This document shows, one piece after another, positions 1-12,099 of a DNA stretch of 64,000 nt (position 1 is the first letter of the stretch; each line of letters starts with the position of its first letter). The notes under the pieces were generated by a model that saw nothing but the letters and a program-made list of their open reading frames with translations, was not told the DNA's origin and searched no databases. The DNA lies in the NCBI GenBank assembly GCA_964017045.1, contig OZ024798.1, forward strand, positions 33,571,050 to 33,635,049, read 5' to 3'. The position numbers and the translations under genes are program-made. Origin of the DNA: Omphiscola glabra (lineage: Eukaryota; Mollusca; Gastropoda; Lymnaeidae).

Positions 1-248
1 CCATGGTCAATTAGCTTCCATGTCCATGTATCTCCCATGGTCAATTAGCTTCCATGTCCAAGTGTATCTCCCATGGTCAATTAGCTTCCATGTCCATGTA
101 TCTCCCATGGTCAATTAGCTTCCATGTCCAAGTGTATCTCCCATGGTCAATTAGCTTCCATGTCCAAGTGTATCTCCCATGGTCAATTAGCTTCCATGTC
201 CAAGTGTATCTCCCATGGTCAATTAGCTTCCATGTCCATGTATCTCCC
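1..248. repeat. Minisatellite, 34/36-bp unit
   Basis: About seven copies of a unit beginning ccatggtcaattagcttcc. Two length variants (34 and 36 bp) differ by a 2-bp indel near 'tccaagtgtatc' versus 'tccatgtatc'. The array starts at base 1, so it probably continues to the left. Its open frame (54-335) is a by-product of the repeat. Confidence 0.95.
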
Positions 249-334
249 AATAGAGCTTTTAATTTAATTATGTATGGTAAAGGCTCCTATTTAACAAAAC
301 AATTCGATATTAGCATGGAATTGGGATGGGTTTA

Positions 335-660
335 GTTGTATAGTGTGGATAATGTAGTGGAAAGGGATAATGAGCTTGGATTGGGTAGTGTAATGGGATG
401 GGATGATGTGATGTAGACAATATATTGGAATGGGATAGTGTGGTGGGATTTGATGATGAGATTTAGATAGTGCGATGGGATGACGTAATGTAGGCAATGT
501 AGTGGGAAGGGATGGTGTGATGCACACAATGTGGTGGGATGGGATGGTGTGATGCACACAATGTAGTGGGAAGGGTTGGTGTGATGCACACAATGTAGTG
601 GGAAGGGATGGTGTGATGCACACAATGTAGTGGGAAGGGATGGGTGGTTTAAACAGTGTT
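335..660. repeat. Degenerate minisatellite, 32-bp unit
   Basis: Copies of a G-rich unit containing 'gtagtgggaagggatgg' and 'tgatgcacaca' are spaced 32 bp apart (about 497, 529, 561, 593, 625), with more diverged copies to the left. Related fragments at 858-895 and about 1136-1190 suggest the array once ran on and was split by the two hAT-type elements that follow. Confidence 0.85.
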
Positions 661-684
661 TTGAGGGAATCGTGTCGTTTAGGC

Positions 685-849
685 CAGCGAATCTCAAACT
701 TGTATGTGTCTATTGTGTACCAGGGACCGCTGTCATTATTAATAATTGTGTATTAATAATATTTTATTTGTATATTCATGCTGTGCGGACCGGTCAAGTA
801 AAGCTCGTGGACCAGTGCTGGACCGCTGACCACCATTTGGGAAACGCTG
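685..849. mobile_element. hAT-type MITE (non-SPIN)
   Basis: A 165-bp element starts cagcgaatctcaaac and ends gggaaacgctg, giving imperfect terminal inverted repeats with the CAGNG start typical of hAT elements. It is flanked by 8-bp near-duplications, gtttaggc (677-684) and gtgtagac (850-857), matching at 6 of 8 bases. It has no coding capacity. The family name is unknown to me. Confidence 0.7.
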
Positions 850-903
850 GTGTAGACAATGTGGTGGGATGGGAAGGTATAGTTTAGTTTAAATACTTTA
901 GTG

Positions 904-1105
904 CAACGGTTCCCAACCTTCCCAATGCCGCGACCCTTTAATACCCTTCATCATGTTGTGGAGACCCCCAACCACTAACTATTTTCGTTACTACTAAATA
1001 ACTGTAGAATATATGTGTTAACCGATGGTCTTAGGCGACCCATGTGAAAGGGTCGTTCGACCCCCCCCCCCCAAGTGGTCTCGACCCACGGGTTGAGAAC
1101 CGCCG
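904..1105. mobile_element. SPIN-like nonautonomous hAT MITE, copy A
   Basis: The ends are caacggttcccaacct and gggttgagaaccgccg, variants of the SPIN terminal repeat CAGCGGTTCTCAACCT. The interior has the family's 'gccgcgacccttta' and 'gtcttaggcgaccc' segments. Flanks ctttagtg (896-903) and atttagtg (1106-1113) match at 7 of 8 bases, as expected for an aged hAT target duplication. A 13-base C run lies inside. Confidence 0.88.
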
Positions 1106-1113
1106 ATTTAGTG

Positions 1114-2037
1114 ACATAAAATTGTGTCTTGTGGATACTCTAGTGTGATAGAAGGATGAAGTGTTGACACTGCAGTGGGATGGAATGTTGAGGAGGCATG
1201 GTTTAGAGATGTCTATTGCGAGGTTAATTGGGTGCATGCTATCTTCGATTTAATGTTTAATAAACACATTTATACGTTTATTTTGTGGAAATCTTTTTTT
1301 AAGCTGTCTTTAGTTATCGGGTTAAATCTGTATGAAGAGAACAAATTTTATTCCTTAGACATCAATGTGGTTGTTAGATTACATTATGTGAAAAAGGGGG
1401 AAAAAACATATTTGAGCTGATGCCGAATAATCCACAGAGCAAATGGACAACACAGAAAGGGCTTTAGTCTCAAAGACCCTCGAACACGGCTTTAAAGAAT
1501 ACATTAGCTCATCGTCTCCTTTTTACTGTCAATGTTGCTATATTTAGCTTTAGGAACATTTTCCCAATGCACCCTAATATCGTCAACCTTTATGAAAATG
1601 TATGTGAATGTCTTTGAAGACGACGTAGAGATGTCAAATAAGTAACGAGAATGGCGATAAGCTCAGGAAAATGCCCCCCCTCCTCCCCCCCCCCCCCCCA
1701 CCAAAAAAAAGTAATATATCGTTAGCCTTAAGAAAATGTATTCATTGACTTGGCTAGATGATAATTTGACGGTACATGGCCGAGAGTTATCTCCACAAAA
1801 TCGTATTTATGTTGTTATGTCGTCCAGGGCCACGGGCTAGCTCTCCCAACACTTAACTTGACGGCCGATAAATATTTCTTTCTTAACGGTCCATAACCTT
1901 GATCGAACATTCTACAGGCATTTGTGCTGCGTGGTCGACAGGGTAGAACAATTAAGGCGGTTGAGTTAGTCTCAATTTCGTCCCTACAAAAACAGGTGTA
2001 AGTGAAAGTCAACGGCTGCACAAACGGTCAGATAAAA
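1114..2037. other. Unannotated DNA with C-rich run
   Basis: I see no gene. The stretch holds decayed pieces of the 32-bp repeat near 1136-1190 and a C-rich run near 1675-1699 followed by an A run. Short open frames here have no recognisable motif. Confidence 0.6.
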
Positions 2038-3165
2038 TGTGTAAGTGTAACGTAGCCCAACATGACATCTGCAACTGTAAGTGTAACGTAGCCCAACATG
2101 ACATTTGTAACTGTAAGTGTAACGTAGCCAACATGACATTTGTAACTGTAAGTGTAACGTAGCCCAAACATGACATTTGCAAATGTAAGTGTAACGTAGC
2201 CCAAACATGACATTTGAAAGTGTAACGTAGCCAAACATGACATTTGCAAATGTAAGTGTAACGTAGCCCAACATGACATTTGCCACGGTAAGTGTAACGT
2301 AGCCCAAACATGACATTTGAAAGTGTAACGTAGCCCAAACATGACATTTGCAACTGTAAGTGTAACGTAGCCCAACATGACATTTGCAACTGTAAGTGTA
2401 ACGTAGCCCAACATGACATTTGCAACTGTAAGTGTAACGTACCCAAACATGACATTTGTAACTGTAAGTGTAACGTAGCTCAAACATGACATTTGTAACT
2501 GTAAGTGTAACGTAGCCCAACATGACATTTGTAACTGTAAGTGTAACGTAGCTCAAACATGACATTTGTAACTGTAAGTGTAACGTAGCCCAACATGACA
2601 TTTGCAACTGTAAGTGTAACGTAGCCCAAACATGACATTTGTAACTGTAAGTGTAACGTAGCTCAAACATGACATTTGTAACTGTAAGTGTAACGTAGCC
2701 CAACATGACATTTGCAACTGTAAGTGTAACGTACCCAAACATGACATTTGTAACTGTAAGTGTAACGTAGCCCAAACATGACATTTGTAACTGTAAGTGT
2801 AACGTAGCTCAAACATGACATTTGTAACTGTAAGTGTAACGTAGCCCAACATGACATTTGCAACTGTAAGTGTAACGTAGCCCAAACATGACATTTGTAA
2901 CTGTAAGTGTAACGTAGCTCAAACATGACATTTGTAACTGTAAGTGTAACGTAGCCCAACATGACATTTGCAACTGTAAGTGTAACGTACCCAAACATGA
3001 CATTTGCAACTGTAAGTGTAACGTAGCCCAAACATGACATTTGTAACTGTAAGTGTAACGTAGCCCAAACATGACATTTGTAACTGAAAGTGTAACGTAG
3101 CCCAAACATGACATTTGTAACTGTAAGTGTAACGTAGCCCAAACATGACACTTGTAACTGTAAGA
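2038..3165. repeat. Minisatellite, 36/37-bp unit, about 31 copies
   Basis: The unit contains 'gtaagtgtaacgtagccca' and 'acatgacatttg'. Most copies differ by caaca/caaaca (36 or 37 bp), tgtaact/tgcaact and gccc/gctc/accc changes. A few copies lack the 'caactgt' part and are shorter. The 1- to 2-bp length changes rotate the frame, so the overlapping minus-strand open frames are not genes. Confidence 0.97.
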
Positions 3166-3256
3166 AGAATATAGCATTAAAAAATATCATAACATTTGTA
3201 ACTGTAAGAAGAATATAGGATTACAAAATATGAAAACATTTGTAACTGTACGTCGA
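3155..3256. repeat. Edge-derived 44/45-bp repeat
   Basis: The segment 'aactgtaagaagaatatag' recurs at 3155 and 3200, with a third decayed start at 3244. It begins with the 'aactgtaag' of the neighbouring array, so it seems to have formed from that array's edge. Confidence 0.75.
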
Positions 3257-3265
3257 ACGTTGCAC

Positions 3266-3690
3266 AAACAATTTGATATAGAACTACATTCCCCAAAGCC
3301 CAGCGGTACCTAAACAATTTGATATAGAACTACATTCCCCAAAGCCCATCGGTACACAAACAATTTGATATAGAACTACATTCCCCAAAGCCCAGCGGTA
3401 CCTAAACAATTTGATATAGAACTACATTCCCCAAAGCCCAGCGGTACCTAAACAATTTGATATAGAACTACATTCCCCAAAGCCCAGCGGTACCTAAACA
3501 ATTTGATATAGAACTACATTCCCCAAAGCCCAGCGGTACCTAAACAATTTGATATAGAACTACATTCCCCAAAGCCCAGCGGTACCTAAACAATTTGATA
3601 TAGAACTACATTCCCCAAAGCCCAGCGGTACCTAAACAATTTGATATAGAACTACATTCCCCAAAGCCCAGCGGTACCTAAACAATTTGA
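3266..3690. repeat. Minisatellite, 46-bp unit, about 9 copies
   Basis: Nearly identical copies of a unit with 'caatttgatatagaactac' and 'cccagcggtacc'. One copy reads cccatcggtacaca. The high identity suggests recent expansion. It directly abuts the previous array. Confidence 0.97.
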
Positions 3691-4672
3691 AAACTATCAC
3701 CGACAGCAAGCTGATTGTTTCCTAACCGTCCCTCATTTCCATAATTTGATCCCGTAATGTACTTGTGGGGGGCTGGATATCGCCCCCCCCCCCGGGGCCC
3801 ACACACCCTAACCTTTCTAAATATGTAATAGATGCCATCCGCCGCCCACCCCCCAAACTCTGTTAGTTATACAACTGCGTGTCACAAATACAAGCTACGG
3901 GTTTTCATTTCTTCAACGTACCAAACAAACTGTTATGATAGCAGAGTCACGACTTGGAAACAATGTAAAGCCCTGACACGGAGGGGATTATTCACTAAGA
4001 CCACTTGGGCAAAAATACATTATCTATAGCGTAACTCGCCACTAAGGCAATGCTTCGTGTTTAAGACCTTGACCCTCACTGACTTAGAAAATGCATTGTA
4101 ATCTCTAACCATCTCGCGTCCGATGTAAACATACAATATTTTCTTCTTCTTTTTTTCTACATAATAATGAAGAAATGGTTCTAAACCTTAACAGTTCTGC
4201 CCCGATATCGAAAATAAATTGTTACTCCAGAGCATTTTCGTCAAAAAAAAGTTTAATCATCCCCTTCGTCTTTTCATTTTGCAAACAACAGTTAAAGTTC
4301 AGGTACTCTCTAAATTTTAATCCATATTGTTAACTAAACTTTTTTAATCTCTAAACATCTAGTTTTAATCAAATGGAGTTGGACCACGACGGAGCAAAAT
4401 ATTGATTGGCTCATATCATTTCCGCATTTATTTCATTCGTGACTGTCAGGTCTTTGTTAAGTAAACATGGATGGGATGACGTCACCGTGAACTGAGAGGA
4501 AAGAAAGTATTCAAAGTAAAAGTATACATTGTATTTTAAAAACTACATTATGGTGTATGTTTTAAATAAGCCTATTCAGCTTACTGGAATCGAGTGTAGA
4601 AACAGTAAAACATGATTTTGGAACCAACCCATTACGGGCGAGCTATTCTTGTCTTACACAAATCTGGACGTC
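3691..4672. other. Unannotated AT-rich DNA
   Basis: No gene or repeat family recognised. A C run lies at about 3783-3793. The small plus-strand open frame at 3832-4029 has no domain signature. Confidence 0.6.
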
Positions 4673-4955
4673 CACCATTCTCAAGGCTCTCTGATGACAT
4701 CAAATCTGTAACTGTGCTAGCTGAGCAGAAATCTATCTAAACACCATTCTCAAGGCTCTCGGATGACATCAAATCTGTAACTGTGCTAGCTGAGCAGAAA
4801 TCTCTCTGCACATCATTCTTAAGGCTCTCTGATGACATACAATCTGTAACTGTGCTAGCTGAGCAAAAATCTCTCTAAACACCATTCTCAATGATCTCTG
4901 ATGACATAAAATCTGTAGCTGTGCAAGCTGAGCAGAAATCTCTCTGCACACCATT
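4673..4955. repeat. Minisatellite, 69-bp unit, 4 copies
   Basis: Unit starts (caccattct or a variant) fall at 4673, 4742, 4811, 4880 and 4949, exactly 69 bp apart. The unit includes 'ctctgatgacat' and 'gctagctgagcagaaatc'. Because 69 is a multiple of three, one minus frame stays open and reads a 23-residue repeat. I treat this as an artefact. Confidence 0.93.
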
Positions 4956-5491
4956 GTCCTGGCGCCAAACTGTTGAATAACCTTGTCCTAAATGTCATGG
5001 AAGTACTGCAATACATAACAACCTTGTACCTTCCGTTAAACTCTAACCAGAAGTTTTCACTGCACTTTGTACATCACAGGCAAATCTAAACTTAGCTTTC
5101 AAGCATGGGGGAACTTAATGGCCTGTAGCCGCGGCTTTTAGGGATTCACGGCTTCATTTTGGAAGGTCGATTTCATTTGCAGAAGGTTCATTGCGGGGCG
5201 GAGGGGGGGGGGGAATTGGGGGTCCCATGGGGGTTGACTCAAAGCAACGGTATCTTGAAAAAAGAAACATAGTTTTTATTTAATTTTTAACACTTTATGT
5301 TTAAAAATTATGCAATAAGATCTTTTGCAAATTTAGTTAAGTCCTAATCTTTATTTCATAATTAATTAAGATGAGAATTTATCATTGTTTTTTTAAACTT
5401 GAAAAACTTTGTTAAAACTGGGAGGGGAGTGTTACCGAATAATTTATTGTTACAAGGTGGCTTTTACTTGTGGGGTTCGTAACAGGAGGGG
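4956..5491. other. Unannotated DNA
   Basis: No gene recognised. There is a G run near 5202-5212 and AT-rich sequence beyond it. Confidence 0.55.
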
Positions 5492-5802
5492 TGCTATGTC
5501 AGAAGCTGTGTCAGGTATGTGTTACATGCTGTGTCGGAAGAAATGTCAGATGCTGTGTCAGATGCTATGTCAAATGCTGTTTCAGATGCTATGCAAGCTG
5601 CTGTGTCAGATGATATGTGAGATTCTATGTCAGATTCTGAGTCAGATGCTGTGTGAGATGCTATGTGAGATGCTGTGTGAGATGCTGTTTCAGATGCAAT
5701 GTTAGAAGATAAATCAGATGCTCTGTCAGATAATATGTCAGATGCTGTGTCAGAAGCTCTGTCAGATGCTATGTAAGATGCCATGTCAGATGCTGTGTCA
5801 GA
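5492..5802. repeat. Degenerate 12-bp tandem repeat
   Basis: About 25 copies of tgtcagatgctg and close variants (tgtgagatgctg, tttcagatgcta). Period 12 keeps frames open on both strands, giving Cys/Met/Leu-rich and Ser/Asp-rich pseudo-proteins. Confidence 0.9.
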
Positions 5803-6576
5803 TAATAAATCGTATTTATTTTAGGGCTTAAACGTTATGGTAGACTTGACCTTAAACATCTCAAAATGATTGGTCTTCAAACCTATGAGCATTATAAGCA
5901 CGCCACACTAACTACTCTAACTCTACTCTAGCATGCTAGATCTTATACCTTCTAGTTATACATATCTTTATTTAAGTGTTTCTCTTTCAATGCTCTTGCT
6001 GGCGCTACTGGTTATTCGGATTTCACTTCAATATTTTAAATACCGGTTTTATTTCCTTTAACGTATATCTCAAAAATTCAACCTAAGAAGTTATGGAAAT
6101 TTGATATTTTATTTTTTTTAGGTGGAGGGAGTTGAAAGGGGTGTGAATAATATGGTTAAGTTCTCCATATAGCGTAGAATATAAGGGGGGTGAGGTTTAC
6201 TTAAAAGTGGTACACTAATAAAAGTGTGTGGGCTGTAATCAGGTTAACAGAAGGCAACAAATAGCACAAGGTGGGTTGTGGTTGGGGGGGGGGCTCTGAT
6301 CAGGTTCAGTCAAAAGAAACAAAAAGCACAAATTGGTGTTGGGGAGTAAGCTAAATTTTTTTTAAAGGGGAAAAGCCAAACCGCGGATATTCCGTATACC
6401 TAGAAAGCCTCGGATGTGCCATTAGTAGGAAAATGTTGCAGAGTTCTGATTTACGAGTTGGTGTTACCACTGATCATTGCTCCGGTCTATTATAAGTTAT
6501 GTTAAAAAATAGTCGTGGTTTTTTCTTCAAACTTCCCTGCAATGTGCACAAAGCTGAACCGTCGCTGTAATATTTA
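5803..6576. other. Unannotated DNA
   Basis: No gene recognised. Two related segments near 6240 and 6300 share 'aggtt', 'gaaacaaaaagcacaa'-type sequence and may be an old two-copy duplication. Confidence 0.5.
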
Positions 6577-7232
6577 GCCTGTCATTGCCAGCCTCCACCT
6601 GGCGTGTCTGGTCATTGCCAGCATCCATCTGGCGTGTCTGGTCATTGCCAGCCTCCATCTGGCGTGTCTGGTAATTGCCAGCCTCCATCTGGCGTGTCTG
6701 GTCATTGCCAGCCTCCGCCTGGTGTGTCTGGTCATTGCCAGCATCCGCCTGTTGTGTCTGGTCATTGCCTGCCTCCGCCTTGCGTGTCTGGTCATTGCCA
6801 GCCTCCATCTGGCGTGTCTGGTCATTGCCAGCCTCCGCCTGGTGTGTCTGGTCATTGCCAGCCTCCGCCTGTTGTGTCTGGTCATTGCCTGCCTCCGCCT
6901 GGCATGTCTGATCATTGCCAGCCTCCATCTGGCGTGTCTGGTCATTACCAGCCTCCGCCTGGTGTGTCTGGTCATTGCCAGCCTCCGCCTGGCGTGTCTG
7001 GTCATTGCCAGCCTCCGCCAGGTGTGTCTGGTCATTGCCAGCCTCCGCCTGGTGTGTCTGGTCATTGCCAGCCTCCGTCTGGCGTGTCTGGTCATTGCCA
7101 GCCTCCGCCTGGTGTGTCTGGTCATTGCCAGCCTCCGCCTGGTGTGTCTGTTCATTGCCAGCCTCCGTCTAGCGTGTCTGGTCATTGCCAGCCTCCGCCT
7201 TGTGTGTCTGGTCATTGCCAGCCTCCACCTGT
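6577..7232. repeat. Minisatellite, 30-bp unit, about 22 copies
   Basis: The unit contains 'gtctggtcattgccagcctc'. Variation is concentrated at ccgcct/ccatct and ggcgtg/ggtgtg/gttgtg. The 30-bp period is a multiple of three and has no stop in most frames, so long open frames appear on both strands (one reads a Val-Ser-Gly-His-Cys-Gln-Pro-Pro decapeptide). There is no start context, splice site or flanking coding sequence to support translation. Confidence 0.97.
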
Positions 7233-7876
7233 TGTGTCTGTTTACCTAGGTAATTACCATTTAGTGATATCTATATTTTTATCTCATCGCCCCCCCCCCC
7301 CTTAAACCACCCGCCCCTATGTCTTGCAATTAAATATATTTTAACATTCTCTCCATTTTTCTTCCCTTTACCGCAGCCTCATCCTTCCCTCCGCAGCAAC
7401 TCTCCTCTTTCACCATCCCCCCCTACCTACTCCTGCCTCAATCCTTCTTTCTCCAGCTACCAAAGCCTTCTTTTCGTCAATCCTCTCTAGAACCAATAAA
7501 CATCAGACATTTTCCCGCCAGTTTTCTATTTGAATAACAACTATGCAAATACTCAGAATGTAAATGCAAACACCAAAATAGCACAAGAAAACTGAAAGAA
7601 GAAAACCCTAAACTTAATACTGGGGGAAAATATTATCTAGACTGTGAATTAAGTTGTTTTGTTTTTTGTTTAAGAGTTCACGCGTGTGTTAATCTTTCCC
7701 CGGGTGGACTGGACTCGTTAACCTTGCAAAGCAACTCATCTAAGAGAAGGCAACTCTGAAATCCAACTCGGAGATGAAGTCCCGTGGGCGGTATAACACT
7801 GACACAATGAAAGTTCCGACAAACTCCCGCGACGTAGAGCGCATATAGAGAACAGTGAAACACACGCACACGCCGA
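7233..7876. other. Unannotated DNA
   Basis: No gene recognised. A C run lies at about 7291-7301, followed by a pyrimidine-rich stretch to about 7500. Confidence 0.55.
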
Positions 7877-7955
7877 CTGCTGGTCATCTACTGCATCCTG
7901 GTCATCTACTGCATCCTGGTCATCTACTGCATTCTGGTCATCTACTGCATCCTGG
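7877..7955. repeat. 18-bp tandem repeat, about 4 copies
   Basis: Four near-perfect copies of tggtcatctactgcatcc. Confidence 0.92.
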
Positions 7956-8633
7956 TCTATTTCCAGTCATAAACTCTTGCCATTGGATCAAATGTGCAAG
8001 GACGAGAGATTCGGACTGACGAAATGAGCAACTCTCCCTCACTTTAAGCAAGATACAGCTCAGGTCACGGTTACTAGGCAAGACAAATATTCAATGGTCA
8101 TCTTCGCATGCGAAAGACGAACAATATATGTGAATGCATGACATGTGAATGCAGGTTTATGTGAATGCAAGTGTTGACCTAATGTGATAGTATGCTTAGA
8201 CCATCTCACAGTTGCTTTATTTGATTTGAAAATGTTGCTGTAAGGGCTATAAATAGAAAATGTTGTTTTAAAATCTCCTAATGTAAAAAAAATATATTTA
8301 AAAATTACCATACTTGTGCAAGATGAACAATTTCTTTTCGCATCGCAATAAATTGTTATAGATTTTCTTTTAACTTCATTCTGGCATGCGTCTTCATCAA
8401 AAACGTATTCCTCGCATTCTTTATGAAAGAGATATTCAGCGCATATTTATGAAAGTCGCATTCATCCCATCTTTATGAACGGCACATTTATCCCATCTTT
8501 ATGAAGACACATGAAACCACAATACTTACATGTGTATTCCATTTTTACCATTCATATGTACCCACATATTCCATTTAAAACTGCAAACACTGTGTCAGAT
8601 TTCTCAACCGCAGGGTGGGTCATTACTTGTGGT
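7956..8633. other. Unannotated DNA with short decayed repeats
   Basis: No gene. A short 'atgtgaatgca' repeat (about 8128-8170) and a decayed 'cccatctttatgaa' repeat (about 8420-8510) are visible. Confidence 0.55.
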
Positions 8634-9030
8634 CAATATCGATACACTCCATCAGTTTCAGATGTACTCATTTAGCAATTTTTTAGTCGACGATTAATGA
8701 TGCTACCACAGTAGTCAGAAATGCAGGCCTTGAGCCATGTGTTTGTGAACAATATCGATACGACTGCAGTATTCAGAGATGCGGGCCTTGAGCAGATGTT
8801 AGTGCAAAATATCGATACCACCACAGTAGTCAGAGAAAGCGGCCTTGAGCTAAGTGTTCGTGGACAATATCGATACTGCAATGGTAGTCAGAGATTCCCG
8901 CCTTGATCAAGGTTTTAGTGGACTGTATCGATATCAGTATGGTAATCAGTTATTCAGGCCTAGTGCGAGGTGTTCGTGGACAATATCGATACAGTCAGAG
9001 ATGCAGTGCGGGTCATTAGTGGACAATGTC
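8634..9030. repeat. Degenerate minisatellite, about 57-bp unit
   Basis: About six copies carry 'caatatcgatac' (near 8634, 8749, 8806, 8864, 8923, 8980) with 'gtagtcagaga' and 'ccttgagc' between. Each copy keeps the palindrome atcgat or a variant. Confidence 0.85.
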
Positions 9031-9535
9031 GACTTCTTGAGTCGCAGCTTTGCAAGCCTCGAAAATGCCTGCATAACAAATTAGGTCGTGTCTGTGTTTC
9101 ATCGCTATCATTCTTTTGTTCACAAGACTGCGGAATTATCAAACTAAATTTGTTGAATAATTTGTTTTGAACAAAACTAAATTGACCTGCGTCATTCCTT
9201 TTCATCTTTTTTTTTATTTTTTAAAAACTTTTTTTCGGTTTGCACTTTCAAATTTTCACGTCAACATTTCTCTCCCACGGTCACACTTGTATTAAATTTA
9301 GATTAAAACTCGATTAGAATTATAACATGTAAAGCAAAAAAAACATATTTACAAAAGATAAGAAAAAAATAAAAGAGAAAAGAGGGGGAAAAAATTATGA
9401 AAAGGGGACAAAAAAAAGGAGAAAGCAACTTGAAAGTAGAGCAAACGTAATTCGAGTGTCTGAAACATCGTCAAGTTATAGTTTTTAATGACCAGCAAAA
9501 ATGTCACATTCATTCGTGTTGGACAAAATTTCATA
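9031..9535. other. Unannotated AT-rich DNA
   Basis: No gene recognised. Purine-rich stretch at about 9355-9425. Confidence 0.5.
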
Positions 9536-10432
9536 GTTTGTTAGGATAGCAAACATTACAGAGTTTGTTAGAATAGCAAACATTACAGAGTTTGTTAGAA
9601 TAGCAAACATTGCAAAGTTTGTTAGGACAGCAAACATTACAGAGTTTGTTAGGATAGCAAACATTACAGAGTTTTGTAGGATAGCAAACATTACAGAGTT
9701 TTTTAGGATAGCAAACATTAGATAGTTTTTTAGGATAGCAAACATTACAGAGTTTTTTTGGATAGCAAACATTACAGAGTTTTTTAGGATAGCAAACATT
9801 ACAGAAATTGTTAGGATAACAAACATTACAAAACTTGTTAAGATAGGAAACATGAATTAGTTTGCTAGGATAGCAAACATTACAGAGTGTGTTAGGATAG
9901 CAAACATTATCTAATTTTGTTAGGATAGCAAACATTAAAGAGATTTTTAGAATAGCAAACATAACAGAGTTTGTTACATGCAAACATTACAGAGTTTGCT
10001 AGAATAGCAAACATTACAGTTTGTTAGGATATCAAACATTACAGAGTTTGTTAGGATAGCAAACATTACAGAGTTTGTTAGATAAGCAAACATTACAGAG
10101 ATTGTTAGGATATCAAACATTGCAGAATTTTGTAGGATAGTAAACAATACAGAGTTTTTAGGATAGCAAACATTACACAGAGTTTTTTAGGATAGCAAAC
10201 ATTACAGAGTTTTTTAGGATAGCAAACATTACAGAGTTTGAGAGGATAACAAACATTACAAAACTTGTTAGGATAGGAATCATTAATGAGTTTGCTAGGA
10301 TAGCAAAAACATTACAGAGTTTGTTAGAATAACAAAACATTACAAAAATTTTTAAATTAGCAAACATTACAGTTTGTTAGGATAGCAAACATTGCAAAGT
10401 TTGTTAGGACAGCAAAACTTACACAGTTTATT
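9536..10432. repeat. Minisatellite, about 27-bp unit, about 33 copies
   Basis: The unit contains 'gttaggatagcaaacattac' plus agagttt. Copies are diverged by point changes and 1-2 bp indels, so this is an older array than its neighbours. Minus-strand open frames over it are repeat artefacts. Confidence 0.95.
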
Positions 10433-10647
10433 GAATAGAACAAAGAGTTCTTTAGAATTGCTAACCTTTGGTATATGGGACATTTTTTTGTGTGCCTGTA
10501 GTTGAAAGTAGATAAAGGAACACATATTCGGTGAACTATTGGATGTTGAGAGTAACTGTCAGCAGGCTTCTCATCGGTGGATTAGATGAAAAGATTATGT
10601 ATAGAAAGTGGTCTACATGCTTACCTAACCGCACTTAACATAGGACC

Positions 10648-10793
10648 ACTGGCGTAGGAAATGGGACAGAGGGGGCACTGTGCCCCCTGGTGGCACTTTT
10701 TTTTCGGGGGGCGGTGTTTCGGTCACCTTCATTTTTGTTGTCTAATGGGTATTCTGTGATAGAGGGGCGTCACAGACTCTCGCCACCTTATTG
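10648..10793. mobile_element. Probable hAT MITE of the CAGTGGCGTAG group
   Basis: It starts cactggcgtaggaa, close to the CAGTGGCGTAG terminus seen at 28911. The other end (ctctcgccacc) is decayed. The 8-bp flanks cataggac (10640-10647) and tataggaa (10794-10801) match at 6 of 8. The right boundary is uncertain by a few bases. Confidence 0.45.
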
Positions 10794-10801
10794 TATAGGA
10801 A

Positions 10802-11890
10802 TAGCTCATTTTCGTCAGGAATTTCGCATTCCATTTTGTCCCTTACATTAATGAGAAGAAGAGAAACATTCTTCCAGATTTTAATTTCAAAAAAAAATTC
10901 TAGACATAATTTTTTTTTATTTGTTGAATTACTTAAATATAAACTATATATTTTTTACGAGGCATGGCGAAATAGCAAATCGGCTCGTCCGCGCATCAGG
11001 TACGTCCAATTATTTTGGGGAACACAAAAGCAGTTTCCGGCAAATGAAGATTCCAAATATAATTTTTTTCTTCCTATTATGCCGGGAACATTGAAAGACA
11101 TCAATCAGTGCCAAAGATGGCTGAAAAAAATATATGGGATTACAAAGCAGCGCATACTTCCCACACTGGTCTCATCTGAACACACACACACACACACACA
11201 CAAAAGAAGCATCTCCTCTATCTGTCGTTATGAATGGAGGCTCGTTTTCACTTGTGTCTTCACTCGCATTGTTGACGCATTGGCACAGCGGTAACGACTT
11301 CCTCTCCTTTCTGTCACCGTCAACACCCGTAGAAATGAGTTCCAATACATGAAAGATTCGATGAATAGGAAGGGTCGGTGGTGCTGGACAAAAAGAGAAG
11401 AGTAAAAAAAAAAAAGATTGCACAATCAAAAAGGAAAGACGTTTTGATCAATGGAACTCAATGAAATTTTCTAGGAATACATCAGGTTCTGTCGTACCAT
11501 GCGCTAAGCGTAGCAGACAACACTGTTGCAGCGCGAATAAGAAAAAAAGTATATTTTAATGAAAAGGAAATCTCTTCCTAATTTTATTACGATGTCTCAT
11601 TTTGTTGTCGCTGATTACTGTCAAAATAATCATATAATCTTTTATCATTGGACGGTTATTTGTTTACAGATAATATTGTAATTATAAAGTATAGACGATA
11701 TCAAGTTCACTGACTCCAACGTAACAATATAATAGAGACAACCTCAAGTTTACTCCAGGGTAGCCATCAATCAGGTAATTGTAGTGCTACTTAATTGTGA
11801 CCATGTAGCAGACGGGTGTCTTATTAAGTTGCGTAAATGTGTATACACCTGCAGATCGATAGGGGTCAAATTTTTTCACATCGATTTAAT
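10802..11890. other. Unannotated DNA with short CA repeat
   Basis: No gene recognised. A (CA)n microsatellite lies at about 11181-11202. The plus-strand open frame at 10791-11294 runs through AT-rich sequence and the CA repeat with no recognisable domain. Confidence 0.55.
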
Positions 11891-12062
11891 TTCAAAGCTG
11901 TTCTGATTGTTCAAAGCTGTTCTGATTGTTCAAGGCTGTTCTGATTGTTCAAAGCTGTTCTGATTGTTCAAAGTTGTTCTGATTGTTCAAGGCTGTTCTG
12001 ATTGTTCAAAGCTGTTCTGATTGTTTAAAGCTGTTCTGATTGTTCAAAGCTGTTCTAATTGT
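11891..12062. repeat. 19-bp tandem repeat, about 9 copies
   Basis: Near-perfect copies of ttcaaagctgttctgattg, with aaggc and aagtt variants. Confidence 0.95.
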
Positions 12063-12099
12063 TAAATAATAAATCTAAATTTAACTGGCTCGATGAGTG

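Noticed and set aside
2038..3165. Regular 30-40 bp repeats resembling a CRISPR array
   Set aside because: The whole period is repeated. There are no unique spacers between conserved repeats and no cas genes, and the setting is eukaryotic. The same holds for the other 30-46 bp arrays.
6577..7305. Long open frames on both strands (up to 233 codons)
   Set aside because: The 30-bp unit is a multiple of three and lacks stops, so several frames stay open together. No signal peptide, splice site or flanking coding sequence supports any of them.
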